This document shows, piece by piece, positions 1-7,344 of a stretch of 17,982 nucleotides of DNA. Both the position numbers and the translations under genes were made by a program. Location: contig CAIYQJ010000026.1 of assembly GCA_903928275.1 (NCBI GenBank), positions 1-17,982 of the forward strand, written 5' to 3'. The notes beneath the pieces were generated by a model, which had not been told where the DNA came from, did not search any database, and was given only the letters and a program-made list of their open reading frames with translations. Source of the stretch: an uncultured Chloroflexota bacterium (GTDB taxonomy: Bacteria > Chloroflexota > Limnocylindria > Limnocylindrales > CSP1-4). Position 1 is the stretch's first letter; every line of letters starts with the position of its first letter.

Positions 1-89
1 ATCCGCCACCCGAACGCCGCGAGGTTCGCGAGCCAGACCGGGACGAGGCCCGGGGCGGACGGCGTCGGCGCGGAGGGGTCGGCCGGCAT
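1..89 (-). CDS. Possible 5' end of an unidentified gene running off the left edge
   Basis: An open frame reads leftward from an ATG at 89 and leaves the window at base 1 without a stop, giving about 29 residues. It begins MPADPSAPTPSAPG and continues into PVWLANLAAFGWR, a Pro/Ala-rich head followed by what may be the start of a hydrophobic segment, as in membrane proteins. A purine-rich GGTGAG lies about 9 bases upstream on the minus strand, and a GTG codon directly precedes the ATG. The gene would be downstream of the sulP gene on the same strand but separated from it by a hairpin and a structured gap. I do not recognise the product; a membrane transporter is only a guess from the hydrophobic drift. 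Confidence 0.35.
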   Translation of the reverse strand, partial: MPADPSAPTPSAPGLVPVWLANLAAFGWR

Positions 90-393
90 CACGCGCGGCT
101 CACCGGGCGCGACGGTGGCGCGGTGCGATCGTCACGCGGCGGAAGGTGTCGTGCACGACGATCTGGCCACCCGGTTCACCCCACGGAGCTGATCGCGCGG
201 TCGGAGTCGCGCCGTCGACCGGATTTCACCCGACCCGCACGCGTCCGGCATCGTCCCGTCAGGGTGATGCGCAGGCATTCCGACGGAGCCTGTCTCCGTC
301 GCAAGGTCAGGGACGCGCACACATCCACCCCCCCCCAGCCGCCGGGACGGAACCGCCCCTGGAGGACCCGTCGACCCTCCTGCTGGGGAGCGC
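90..393. other. Gene-free gap with several inverted repeats
   Basis: No convincing gene lies here; the short open frames are Arg/Pro-rich and look like GC-rich noise. The gap does hold secondary structure. There is a perfect 12-bp palindrome gtcgtgcacgac at 148-159. On the minus strand a nested hairpin has outer arms at 230-235 and 199-204 and inner arms at 216-219 and 206-209. A perfect 7-bp hairpin (gacggag / ctccgtc, 5-nt loop) lies at 282-300, and a run of nine C lies at 328-336. On the minus strand this would be the leader of the partial gene starting at 89, so operator or leader-RNA roles are possible but unproven. Confidence 0.4.
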
Positions 394-428
394 CGCATCG
401 GCGACCCGGACGGCGGGCTGCCGATGCG
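394..428 (-). terminator. Hairpin terminator of the first sulP gene
   Basis: A perfect 9-bp inverted repeat (cgcatcggc at 394-402 and gccgatgcg at 420-428) begins 5 bases beyond the minus-strand stop codon of the sulP gene. An inner 4-bp stem (405-408 with 414-417) extends it. No T-tract follows, as is common for intrinsic terminators in very GC-rich genomes. Its position directly behind a stop codon is the main support; an mRNA-stabilising hairpin is the alternative. Confidence 0.6.
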
Positions 429-432
429 CGGG

Positions 433-2190
433 TCAGTGCGGGGTCGGGGCCTCCAGGTCCAGGGCGGGAGCCATCTCGGACAGGGCAGCCTCGCGACCGT
501 ACGCCTCCACCGCCTCGCTCACGGAGCGGTAGAGGTGGCCCTCGTCGATCGTCTCCAGGAGCCCGTACTTCACGATCATGTCCCGGACTCCCGACTGGAG
601 CTCCGCGAACGCGAGGTGGATCCCGGCCGCGTTCAGCTCGAGGTCGAGGTCCGTGAGCATCGAGCCGGCCGTCGTGTCGATGTCCGTGATCGGCTCTGCT
701 GCGACGAGGACCCACCGCGGCGGCGGCGTTGACGCCTTCACGAGCTCCCGGATCCGGTCGCGGAACTGGTTGGCGTTCGCGAAGAAGAGCGGCGCGGACC
801 AGCGGATGATGAGCAGCCCCGGCACCTGCTGCACCTCCGGGTACCGCTCGATGTCGTGGTAGCCGGGGAGACCGGGTGCCCCGCCGAGGACGGCCGAGTA
901 CGGGGCCCACGCGCGCTTGAAGATGTAGAAGACCGACAGCACGACCGCGACGACGATCCCCTGGAGGACGCCGACGAACATGACGCCCGCGGCACAGGCC
1001 GCGGCGAGCGCGAACTCGGTCTTGCGGACCTGGTACAGCCGCCGCAGCTCGGCGACGTCGAAGAGGCTGAACGATGCCGCGATGAGGACGGCGGCCAGGA
1101 CCGATTGGGGCATCGCCTGGACGAGGCCCGGCACGAACAGCAGCATGAGGAGCACCAGTCCCGCGGCGACGAGGCCCGTCAGCTGGGTCTTCGCGCCCGA
1201 CTGCGCGGCGACGGCCGTCCGGGACCCGCTCGTGCTCACGGGGAAGCCGGAGAAGAGGCCGGCCGCGAGGTTCGCCGAGCCGATTCCCGCGAGCTCCTGG
1301 TTCCCGTCCACCTCGTAACCGCCACGTGCGGCGAACCCGCCGGACGTGGAGATCGTGTCGCCGATGGCGACGAGCGAGATGCCGAGCGCCGCCGCGAAGA
1401 GGAGCGGGATATCCGACATCTCCGCGGACGGCATGGCCGGGACCGGGAACCCCTGGGGAAGGACGCCGATCACCGACACGCCTCGCGAAGCCAGGTCGAG
1501 CACCATCGACACCCCGATCGACAGGACGACAGCGACGAGGATGCCGGGCGTTCGCGGTCTGAACCGCTTGAGACCGAGGATGATCGCGAGGCTCAGGAGG
1601 CCGATCCCGAGCGCCCAGGCGTTCGTCTGATCGAGGCCCCCGAGGAACGCGACCGCTTCCCCGGCGAGGCCGCTGGCGTCCGTGGAGAACCCGAAGAGCT
1701 TGGGCAGCTGGCCGATGAAGATGGTGACCGCGAGCCCCGCCATGTATCCGGTCCGCACCGGGTTCGACAGGAGGTCGGCCACGAAGCCGAGCTTCGCCAG
1801 GCCCGCGCCGACGGTGATGACGCCGACGAGGAGCGCGAGCATGCCGGCGAGTGCGATGGCCGTCTGCTCGTCGCCTGCCGCGAGCGGGATGATCGTCGCG
1901 GCGATCATCGGCCCCAGCGCCGAATCGGGACCCAGGACCAGGACCGGCGAAGGCCCGACGAGCGCGTAGGCGACGAGGCAGACGACCGTGGTGTAGAGGC
2001 CGGTGATCGGCGGCAGCCCTGCCAGCTCCGCGTACGCCATCCCCTGCGGAACGAGCAACGTGACGAGGACGACGCCGGCGATCAGGTCACGCGACAGCCA
2101 TGCTCGCTCGTAGACGCGGAGTGCTCGGACGCCGGGCATCCAGTGCTCGACCCGCCTCACCCAGGCTCCGCTCGTCGCGCCTCTCTTCAC
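433..2190 (-). CDS. SulP family anion permease with STAS domain
   Basis: This is a 585-residue inner-membrane transporter of the SulP/SLC26 family, which moves sulfate, bicarbonate or related anions. The SulP signature LVPQGMAYAELAGLPP sits at about residues 46-61, and many hydrophobic segments fill residues 35 to about 430. A cytoplasmic STAS domain occupies roughly residues 455-565, with the conserved run ITDIDTTAGSML. Length is normal for the family. The GTG start at 2190 has GAGGAG five bases upstream. Downstream lies a hairpin terminator, and upstream on the same strand is the CMD-like gene. The substrate cannot be read from sequence. Sulfate is suggested by the DszB-like and rhodanese genes nearby, but bicarbonate transport is equally common in this family. 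It differs clearly from the second SulP at 4089, so this is not a recent duplication. Confidence 0.93.
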   Translation of the reverse strand: MKRGATSGAWVRRVEHWMPGVRALRVYERAWLSRDLIAGVVLVTLLVPQGMAYAELAGLPPITGLYTTVVCLVAYALVGPSPVLVLGPDSALGPMIAATIIPLAAGDEQTAIALAGMLALLVGVITVGAGLAKLGFVADLLSNPVRTGYMAGLAVTIFIGQLPKLFGFSTDASGLAGEAVAFLGGLDQTNAWALGIGLLSLAIILGLKRFRPRTPGILVAVVLSIGVSMVLDLASRGVSVIGVLPQGFPVPAMPSAEMSDIPLLFAAALGISLVAIGDTISTSGGFAARGGYEVDGNQELAGIGSANLAAGLFSGFPVSTSGSRTAVAAQSGAKTQLTGLVAAGLVLLMLLFVPGLVQAMPQSVLAAVLIAASFSLFDVAELRRLYQVRKTEFALAAACAAGVMFVGVLQGIVVAVVLSVFYIFKRAWAPYSAVLGGAPGLPGYHDIERYPEVQQVPGLLIIRWSAPLFFANANQFRDRIRELVKASTPPPRWVLVAAEPITDIDTTAGSMLTDLDLELNAAGIHLAFAELQSGVRDMIVKYGLLETIDEGHLYRSVSEAVEAYGREAALSEMAPALDLEAPTPH

Positions 2191-2291
2191 TCCGGCTCCT
2201 CGACAGGATCAAGGTTCGGGCGGGGGCGCAGGCCGTCGCGGGAGCGCCGGCTGCCTCGATCGACCAGTTCCACCGCCGAGCTCCTTCGCTG

Positions 2292-2304
2292 CCCGGTCAC
2301 CGGG
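2292..2304. promoter_or_regulatory. 13-bp palindrome upstream of the first sulP gene
   Basis: cccggtcaccggg is a perfect dyad around a single central base. It lies in the 165-bp gap between the end of the CMD-like gene (2356) and the GTG start of sulP (2190), both on the minus strand. It could be an operator about 100 bases upstream of sulP. As RNA it would form a 5-bp stem with a 3-base loop, so a weak terminator for the CMD-like gene is also possible. Confidence 0.3.
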
Positions 2305-2355
2305 TGGACGGGGCCACGCGATCAGGTCGGCGTCCCCGCTGAGCCCGGCCGCGCG

Positions 2356-2766
2356 CTAGCCCCATCGGGGCCCGGCCCCCGACGCGTCGGCGAGCGACAC
2401 GGGCCCGCGCTCGAGCGGGTCGGCCCGCTCCAGGGCCTCCTCGACGTCGTAGCCGGCGGCGAGCGCGATCCTCGGGGCGGCCGAGACGACCCGGGCGGAC
2501 CCGACGAGTTCGGCGACCGCGAGGAGGGCGGCGAGCAGCTCCTCGAGGCTCGCGCCCGCCCGCTCCGCGGCATCGACCGCGGTCCGGTACGACGAAGGCG
2601 GTGCGTCGAGCGCCACGAGCGCGCCGATCCGGAGGAGGGACTCGGTCCGCTCGTCGAGCCGGTACCGGTCGCCCATGCTGTCCTCCAGGTCCGCGATCAC
2701 CCCGGACATGCCCAGGTCCCCGATCGTCAGCCGACGGAATGCCTCTTCCACGGACGGTGTCGTCAT
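2356..2766 (-). CDS. Carboxymuconolactone decarboxylase-like protein
   Basis: A 136-residue, all-helical protein resembling the carboxymuconolactone decarboxylase (CMD) superfamily. The match lies in residues about 35-110: a helix with the pattern LRIGALVALDAPPSSYR, then an AGAS-EELLAALLAVAELVG helix and VVSAAPRIALAAGYDVEEALE. It has no cysteine, so the CxxC of the peroxidase-type AhpD members is absent and peroxidase activity is unlikely. The start is uncertain. ATG 2766 is chosen because the family-like sequence begins there; in-frame starts at 2811, 2820, 2847 and 2850 would add up to 28 residues. A 10-bp inverted repeat at 2840-2870 overlaps the longest choices, which argues mildly for the shorter start. 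Partners and substrate are unknown. Confidence 0.75.
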   Translation of the reverse strand: MTTPSVEEAFRRLTIGDLGMSGVIADLEDSMGDRYRLDERTESLLRIGALVALDAPPSSYRTAVDAAERAGASLEELLAALLAVAELVGSARVVSAAPRIALAAGYDVEEALERADPLERGPVSLADASGAGPRWG

Positions 2767-2839
2767 CCGGTCTACCCCATCGATCTGAGGGCGCGGTCGG
2801 GTCGCGACCATCGAGTCCATTCCAGCCGTCCGGGCGTCG

Positions 2840-2870
2840 GCCCGCATCACCTCGTCGGGATGATGCGGGC
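2840..2870. promoter_or_regulatory. 10-bp inverted repeat in the divergent CMD / DUF6325 region
   Basis: gcccgcatca (2840-2849) and tgatgcgggc (2861-2870) form a perfect 10-bp dyad with an 11-base spacer. It lies between the minus-strand CMD-like gene and the plus-strand DUF6325 gene. This is a good position for an operator shared by two divergent promoters, or for a leader hairpin of the CMD-like mRNA. Confidence 0.45.
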
Positions 2871-3013
2871 ATCGGCCGCGAGCGCTTCACTGGCTCTCGT
2901 GTCGGGGTCGGCCGTCTCCTCGGCTCGGGCGTTCGGTCGGTCATGACGGCCGTCGCACGATCCCGGGGCGGCCGTCGATCCTCGGAAGCATCCATCGCAG
3001 GGGGAGGACACCC

Positions 3014-3454
3014 ATGACGCTCGGTCCGCTCGAGTACCTCGTCATCGGCTTCGATGGCGACCGCTTCGACGGCAGCATCGCCGCGCAGATCGAGAAGGTC
3101 GTCGACAAGGGGATCATCCGGCTCGTCGACGTCGTGTTCGTCACGCGGGACGCGGAAGGCGCGGCCGTCGTCGTCGAGCTCAGCAACACCGACGACCCGC
3201 GGTTCGCCTCGTTCGCTCACCTCCTCGTCGAGCTGAAGGCCCTCTTCACTCCCGGAGATCTCGAGGAGATCGCCGACTCGCTGCCGCTCGGCACCTCGGG
3301 GCTCGTCCTCCTCTTCGAGCACCGCTGGGCGGAGGACCTGAAGGACGCGATCGGTGCGGCCGGTGGCTTCCTCGTGACCCGGGCGGTCGTCCCGCCGGAG
3401 GTCCTCGCCGAGGTGAGCGCCGAGCTCGAGGCGGCGTCCTCGCAGACCGCCTGA
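3014..3454 (+). CDS. DUF6325 family protein
   Basis: A 146-residue soluble protein of unknown function that matches the layout of DUF6325. It opens with GPLEYLVIGFDGDRFDG, continues with IRLVDVVFVTRDAEGAAVVVELSN, and has an aromatic LLFEHRWAEDLKDAIGAAGG stretch near residues 97-116. It has no signal peptide or membrane segment. The ATG at 3014 is preceded by GGGGAGG with a 6-base spacer, a strong ribosome site. The stop lies 35 bases before the DUF1269-like gene, so the two are probably co-transcribed. Such small proteins are often found with DUF1269-like partners and may have stress or membrane-associated roles; that is inference. Confidence 0.82.
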   Translation: MTLGPLEYLVIGFDGDRFDGSIAAQIEKVVDKGIIRLVDVVFVTRDAEGAAVVVELSNTDDPRFASFAHLLVELKALFTPGDLEEIADSLPLGTSGLVLLFEHRWAEDLKDAIGAAGGFLVTRAVVPPEVLAEVSAELEAASSQTA

Positions 3455-3489
3455 CCCACGTCCCGCATCCCACACCGAAGGAGCATCGG

Positions 3490-3990
3490 ATGGCAGACAA
3501 GCGGCTGGTCCTGGGGATCTTCCCCGACGAGGCGGCGGCGGACGTCGGGGTCGAGGCCCTCAAGGCCTGGGGCCAGGCGAATGACGTCCGACTCGGCGCG
3601 ATCGGCGTCCTCGTCTCCGACGACGACGGCCAGGTGAAGGAGCACAAGCTCGGCAAGCGCAGCGGCGGCAAGGGCGCGGGCATCGGCCTCGTCCTCGCGG
3701 TCGTCGCGCCGCCCACGCTGCTCGCGGGGCTCGTCGGCGGCGGCATCCTCGGCCACTTCCACCACCAGGGCCTCGGGCTGACGGACGAGGACCGCGAGCG
3801 GATCGCCGCGGCGCTCGCCGGCGGCAGGGCCGCCGTGGGCCTCATGGCGGAGACCGAGGAAGAGGCCGCGATGCTCTCCCACGAGCTCACGGACCTCGGT
3901 GGGGTGCCGGAGACTCATGCCGTCTCCGACGAGGCGCTCGAGGCGGTCGCGGCGGTCGCGCCGGCCGACGCCACGGCCGCCGAGGCCTGA
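3490..3990 (+). CDS. DUF1269-like protein with a central glycine-rich hydrophobic segment
   Basis: A 166-residue protein with an N-terminal alpha/beta part (LVLGIFPDEAAADVGVEALKAW, then LGAIGVLVSDDDGQVKEHKLG). A glycine-rich hydrophobic stretch at residues about 61-93 (GAGIGLVLAVVAPPTLLAGLVGG) ends in a His-rich HFHHQG. A second alpha/beta part (AALAGGRAAVGLMAETEEEAAML) and an Ala-rich acidic tail follow. This is the usual plan of DUF1269-type proteins, which have one or two membrane or glycine-zipper segments. AAGGAG lies 6 bases before the ATG at 3490. It follows the DUF6325 gene by 35 bases and is followed by a 10-bp hairpin at 4008-4048, so the two genes probably form their own bicistron. 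The biochemical role is unknown. Confidence 0.75.
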   Translation: MADKRLVLGIFPDEAAADVGVEALKAWGQANDVRLGAIGVLVSDDDGQVKEHKLGKRSGGKGAGIGLVLAVVAPPTLLAGLVGGGILGHFHHQGLGLTDEDRERIAAALAGGRAAVGLMAETEEEAAMLSHELTDLGGVPETHAVSDEALEAVAAVAPADATAAEA

Positions 3991-4007
3991 CCCACGGACA
4001 CGTCCAC

Positions 4008-4048
4008 CGGTCGGCCCGCGGTCGTTCGACGCGATCCCGGGCCGACCG
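4008..4048 (+). terminator. Hairpin after the DUF6325 / DUF1269-like pair
   Basis: cggtcggccc (4008-4017) and gggccgaccg (4039-4048) are a perfect 10-bp inverted repeat with a 21-base loop. The loop holds a small inner stem (4021-4023 with 4028-4030). It starts 18 bases after the stop of the DUF1269-like gene and ends before the second sulP start, and it probably separates the two transcripts. No T-tract follows. Confidence 0.5.
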
Positions 4049-4088
4049 CTCCGTGCCAGGCCGCGGCCGTCGCCCGCTCGGCACCGCC

Positions 4089-6032
4089 ATGACCCGGGGT
4101 CGCTCGGAGCCCACCGCCGAACGTTCCTGGCCGATCCTGTCATGGGTGCCCGGCTACCAGCGCGGCTGGCTCCCGTTCGACGTCATCGCCGGGCTCACCG
4201 TCTGCGCGATCCTCGTCCCGGAGGGCATGGCCTACGCCCAGCTCGCGGGCGTGCCCCCCGAGTACGCCTTCTACGCCGCCCCGGCCGCGCTCCTCGGCTA
4301 CGCGGTCCTCGGCGGCTCCCGCCAGCTCGTGGTCGCCGTCAGCTCAGCCGTCGCGATCATGTCGGCGGCGACGATCTCCGGGATCGCGATCCCCGACACG
4401 CCCGAGTACATCGCCCTCACGGCTGCGCTCGCGATCCTCGCCGGGCTCCTGTCGATCGGCGCAGGGCTCCTGCGGCTCGGGCGGATCGCCCAGTTCTTCT
4501 CCGAGTCCGTGCTGGTCGGGTTCGTCTTCGGTCTCGCGCTCCTCATCACGATCAAGCAGATCCCGAAGATCCTCGGCATCGAGGCCCACGGCGACACGGC
4601 GATCCTCCTCGTCCGGGACATGATCCCCAAGCTGAAGGACACCGACCTCCTCACGCTGGCGGTGGGCGTCGCCTGCATCGTCGCGATGGTCGCGCTCGAG
4701 AAGGTCCTGCCCCGGATCCCCTCCGCGCTCGTCATCCTGATCGGCGCGATCGCAGTGTCGGTCGCGTTCGGCCTGGAGGCGCACGGCGTCAGGGTCGTCG
4801 GCCCGCTCCCCGCCGGGCTCGCCGGCCCGTCGCTGCCGCACGTGGGCCTCGACGCGCTTCCCCTGCTCTTCGCGGGGGCGCTCGGGATCATGCTCGTCGC
4901 CTTCGCCGAGGCGATCGGCCCGGCGAACGAGTTCGCGAGGGAGCACGGCGGGAAGATCGACCCGAACCGCGAGCTCATCGCGATCGGTGCGTCAAACACG
5001 GGTGCCGGCCTCTTCTCGGGGTTTCCGATCGGCTCGTCGCTCTCGAAGTCGGCCGCGAATGACCGGGCCGGGGCGAAGACGCCCCTCTCGCTCGTCACCG
5101 CGGCCGGCGCGACGGCGCTCGTCGCCCTCTTCCTCACGCCCCTCTTCGCGCCACTGCCGGAAGCGACCCTCGGGGCCATCGTCATCGTCGCCGTCTCCTC
5201 GATGATGAAGGTCGCGAAGATGCGGCAGCTGTGGCAGCTGCGGCGGGTGGACTTCTGGCTCGCGACGATCGCCCTGGTGGGCGTCCTCGTGGTGCCGACA
5301 CTCCAGGCGCTCGGGATCGCCGTCGTCGTCTCGCTGGTCATGCTCGTGTGGCGCGCGAGCCAGCCGCGCCTCACGTTCCTCGGTCGGGCGAACGGCGGCG
5401 TGGAGCCCGCGGACCTCGGGATCGAGCCGGAGGAGGCGCTTCCCGGGCTGCTCGTCGTCCGCCCGGACCAGATGCTCTTCTTCGCGAACGTCGCCGCGGT
5501 GCGCGATGCGGTCATCGCCGCCGCCGCGCGCGTGGAGCCGCACCCCACGGTCGTCGTACTCGACCTCGCACTCACGCCCGAGATCGACGTGCCGGTGGTG
5601 GAGGCGATCGGGGATCTCGACCAGCGCCTGGCTTCCGACGGCATCGAGCTCTGGCTCGCGCACCTCCAGCCCGGTGCGCGGGACCTCCTCGACCGCGCCG
5701 GCGTGCTCGCCATCCTCGGGCCCGACCGGATCCACCCCCGCGTGCCCGAGGCGATCGTTGCGTTCGCGCTCCGCACGCCCGGCGGCGACGAGCTGGTCGC
5801 TGTCCTCACCGACGTCCTCGCCTTCGTTCGCGGGCGGGCGGGTCAGCCGGGCACGAGCGCGGAGAGCGTCGAGATCCTGGAGGCTCTCGATGCGCGCCTC
5901 TCGCTCGAGCTGATCGCGGCAGGCGGGCCCGGGGCGCAGGCATCGTCGAGGGGCGCGCAGGATCCGGGTGAGGCCGCGCGTGGCGCGTCGTCACCCCGTT
6001 CGGGCGATGACGACAGCCGCGTGTCGGGGTGA
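4089..6032 (+). CDS. Second SulP family anion permease with STAS domain
   Basis: A 647-residue SulP/SLC26 permease. The family signature ILVPEGMAYAQLAGVPPEYA is at residues 41-60. Hydrophobic membrane segments run to about residue 430, with GLFSGFPIGSSLSKSAAN as the conserved core loop. A STAS domain follows at about residues 455-570. Its usual nucleotide- or phosphate-site Ser/Thr position reads IDVPVVEAI, so it has no obvious phosphorylatable residue there. A low-complexity Ala/Gly/Ser tail of about 50 residues ends the protein. ATG 4089 is preferred; an in-frame GTG at 4053 would add 12 Arg/Gly-rich residues directly behind the hairpin. Neither start has a good Shine-Dalgarno site. It precedes the DszB-like gene by 74 bases. 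Sulfate or sulfite transport is plausible from that context but not shown by the sequence. Confidence 0.92.
   Translation: MTRGRSEPTAERSWPILSWVPGYQRGWLPFDVIAGLTVCAILVPEGMAYAQLAGVPPEYAFYAAPAALLGYAVLGGSRQLVVAVSSAVAIMSAATISGIAIPDTPEYIALTAALAILAGLLSIGAGLLRLGRIAQFFSESVLVGFVFGLALLITIKQIPKILGIEAHGDTAILLVRDMIPKLKDTDLLTLAVGVACIVAMVALEKVLPRIPSALVILIGAIAVSVAFGLEAHGVRVVGPLPAGLAGPSLPHVGLDALPLLFAGALGIMLVAFAEAIGPANEFAREHGGKIDPNRELIAIGASNTGAGLFSGFPIGSSLSKSAANDRAGAKTPLSLVTAAGATALVALFLTPLFAPLPEATLGAIVIVAVSSMMKVAKMRQLWQLRRVDFWLATIALVGVLVVPTLQALGIAVVVSLVMLVWRASQPRLTFLGRANGGVEPADLGIEPEEALPGLLVVRPDQMLFFANVAAVRDAVIAAAARVEPHPTVVVLDLALTPEIDVPVVEAIGDLDQRLASDGIELWLAHLQPGARDLLDRAGVLAILGPDRIHPRVPEAIVAFALRTPGGDELVAVLTDVLAFVRGRAGQPGTSAESVEILEALDARLSLELIAAGGPGAQASSRGAQDPGEAARGASSPRSGDDDSRVSG
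5987..6014 (+). other. Hairpin at the 3' end of the second sulP, ahead of the DszB-like gene
   Basis: gtcgtca (5987-5993) and tgacgac (6008-6014) form a perfect 7-bp stem, and ccc-gttc-ggg inside extends it. It lies just before the sulP stop (6030-6032) and about 95 bases before the DszB-like start. It could be an early terminator, or part of a leader structure for the DszB-like gene. The following bases 6031-6090 also look structured, with an aggtggagg run and a ccggtggcgaacatccgg run. Confidence 0.35.
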
Positions 6033-6106
6033 AGGTGGAGGAGCGACCGCGCCAGCTGCCGCCCGGTGGCGAACATCCGGACTTCCCAAAGCAAGGAGCG
6101 ACGCGC

Positions 6107-7267
6107 ATGGCCGAAAGAGTCTCCACCACCGTGCCCCTCAACTGGAACGAGGTCTGGTTCACCAACTGCCCCATGGTGTCCGCCAACAACGTCGACCAGG
6201 AGCTGGGGTGGTGCCGCGAGGAGTTCAAGAAGATCGGCGTCGAGTACGCCTACTTCCGCCACGCGCCCGAGAACAACTGGTACCCGCACTACATCCACAA
6301 CCTCGACAACCTGATCCGCTTCGGCGGCCTCTACCCGCCGATCCACGTCAATGCCGACCTCCGCCGCACGGTGCTGCTGGGGGCGACATGGGTCTACGAG
6401 GGCGGCTGCATGGCGGTCCGCGCCAGCGACCGGATCTTCCGGATGGAGGACCTCCGCGGCAAGAGGATCGGCATCAGCAAGAGCCTGAACACGATCAAGA
6501 ACGACTGGTGGCGGATCCAGGAGCACATGGGCATCGAGAACATGCTCATGCTGCACGACATGACGATGGATGACATCGAGCTCGTCGAGTTCCCGTACCC
6601 GGACGACTGGTACGACAAGCCCGAGATGCTCCAGGTCACGATGAACAACCCGTCCGAGCTGTGGATGCGTCGCGACCACAAGCATGACTACGCATTCCGC
6701 CCGCTGGAGAAGGCGCTCCTGGCCGGCACCGTCGACGCCATCTACACGCAGAGCAAGGTCTTCCAGCACCTCCAGGAGGCGACGGGCCAGATCGCGATGA
6801 TCGAGGACCTGTCGAAGTACCCGGACTGGAGGATCCAGGTCGCCAACACCCCGGCCGTCATCACCTGCACCGACGTGATGGCCGACGAGCACCCTGAGCT
6901 CGTCATCGCCTACCTGAAGGCGATGATCAAGGTTGGGCGCTGGGCGAACGAGAACAAGCACGCCGCAGGAGCGATCCTCAACCGGCAGACGTTCTACCTC
7001 GATGCCGAGGACACGTACGAGGGCATCAAGGACGTGGACATGGTGCCGAGCCTGAGCGCGCAGAACATGCAGTGCATCAGGATCGGCAAGGACTTCATGT
7101 TCAGCCACGGCTACATCAAGAACGACTTCGACGTGGACGAGTGGGCCCGCCCGGACTTCCTCGAGAAGGCCTTCGAGGAAGTGCTCAAGGAGGAGTGGGC
7201 GCGCCGGAGCTGGAGCAAGCTCCCCGCCGGCGGCGGGCTCGAGGTCGAAGGAGTCCGGCTCGGGTAG
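6107..7267 (+). CDS. DszB-like sulfinate desulfinase (substrate-binding-protein fold)
   Basis: A 386-residue homologue of DszB, which cleaves the C-S bond of 2-(2'-hydroxyphenyl)benzenesulfinate to release sulfite in the 4S desulfurisation pathway. DszB acts through Cys27, His60 and Arg70. Here Cys21 lies in TNCP (DszB has SNCP). His61 and Arg71 lie ten residues apart, and Arg71 starts RFGG, exactly as in DszB. Similarity continues through LRGKRIGISKS, DDIELVEFPYP, LAGTVDAIY, VGRWANENKHA and the C-terminal DEWARPDFLEKAF. There is no signal peptide or lipobox, which fits a cytoplasmic enzyme rather than an ABC transporter binding protein; automated pipelines may label it the latter. AAGGAG sits 8 bases before ATG 6107; an in-frame GTG at 6029 overlaps sulP and is less likely. 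The aromatic-pocket residues differ from DszB, so the substrate is probably another sulfinate. Confidence 0.85.
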   Translation: MAERVSTTVPLNWNEVWFTNCPMVSANNVDQELGWCREEFKKIGVEYAYFRHAPENNWYPHYIHNLDNLIRFGGLYPPIHVNADLRRTVLLGATWVYEGGCMAVRASDRIFRMEDLRGKRIGISKSLNTIKNDWWRIQEHMGIENMLMLHDMTMDDIELVEFPYPDDWYDKPEMLQVTMNNPSELWMRRDHKHDYAFRPLEKALLAGTVDAIYTQSKVFQHLQEATGQIAMIEDLSKYPDWRIQVANTPAVITCTDVMADEHPELVIAYLKAMIKVGRWANENKHAAGAILNRQTFYLDAEDTYEGIKDVDMVPSLSAQNMQCIRIGKDFMFSHGYIKNDFDVDEWARPDFLEKAFEEVLKEEWARRSWSKLPAGGGLEVEGVRLG

Positions 7268-7285
7268 TCCTGCACCGACACGCAG

Positions 7286-7321
7286 GGGCCCTGCTCTCCG
7301 GTCGTCCGGCGGGCAGGGCCC
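7286..7321 (+). terminator. Hairpin between the DszB-like and rhodanese genes
   Basis: gggccctgc (7286-7294) and gcagggccc (7313-7321) are a perfect 9-bp inverted repeat, with an inner ccgg/ccgg stem at 7298-7309. It starts 18 bases after the DszB-like stop and ends 23 bases before the rhodanese start. It is probably a terminator with partial read-through or an mRNA processing hairpin. No T-tract follows. Confidence 0.6.
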
Positions 7322-7344
7322 GTCCACCAGACCGGGAGATGACG

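Noticed and set aside
165..195. ggttcacccc resembling a tRNA T-loop
   Set aside because: No acceptor, D or anticodon arms can be matched on either strand.
856..2946. A 696-codon open frame on the plus strand opposite the first sulP and CMD-like genes
   Set aside because: It is extremely rich in Arg, Asp, Glu and Gly with no domain, and mirrors real genes on the other strand. This is a normal artefact at this GC content.
6029..6106. GTG 6029 as the start of the DszB-like gene
   Set aside because: It would overlap the sulP stop and add 26 unconserved residues. ATG 6107 has AAGGAG at an 8-base spacing.
6107..7267. Reading the DszB-like gene as an ABC transporter substrate-binding protein
   Set aside because: No signal peptide or lipobox, no permease or ATPase genes nearby, and the DszB catalytic residues are kept. 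The shared fold explains such a label.
4298..7327. Long minus-strand open frames (about 500 codons each) opposite the second sulP, DszB-like and rhodanese genes
   Set aside because: Composition is biased and no motif is recognisable. The plus-strand proteins have clear family signatures.
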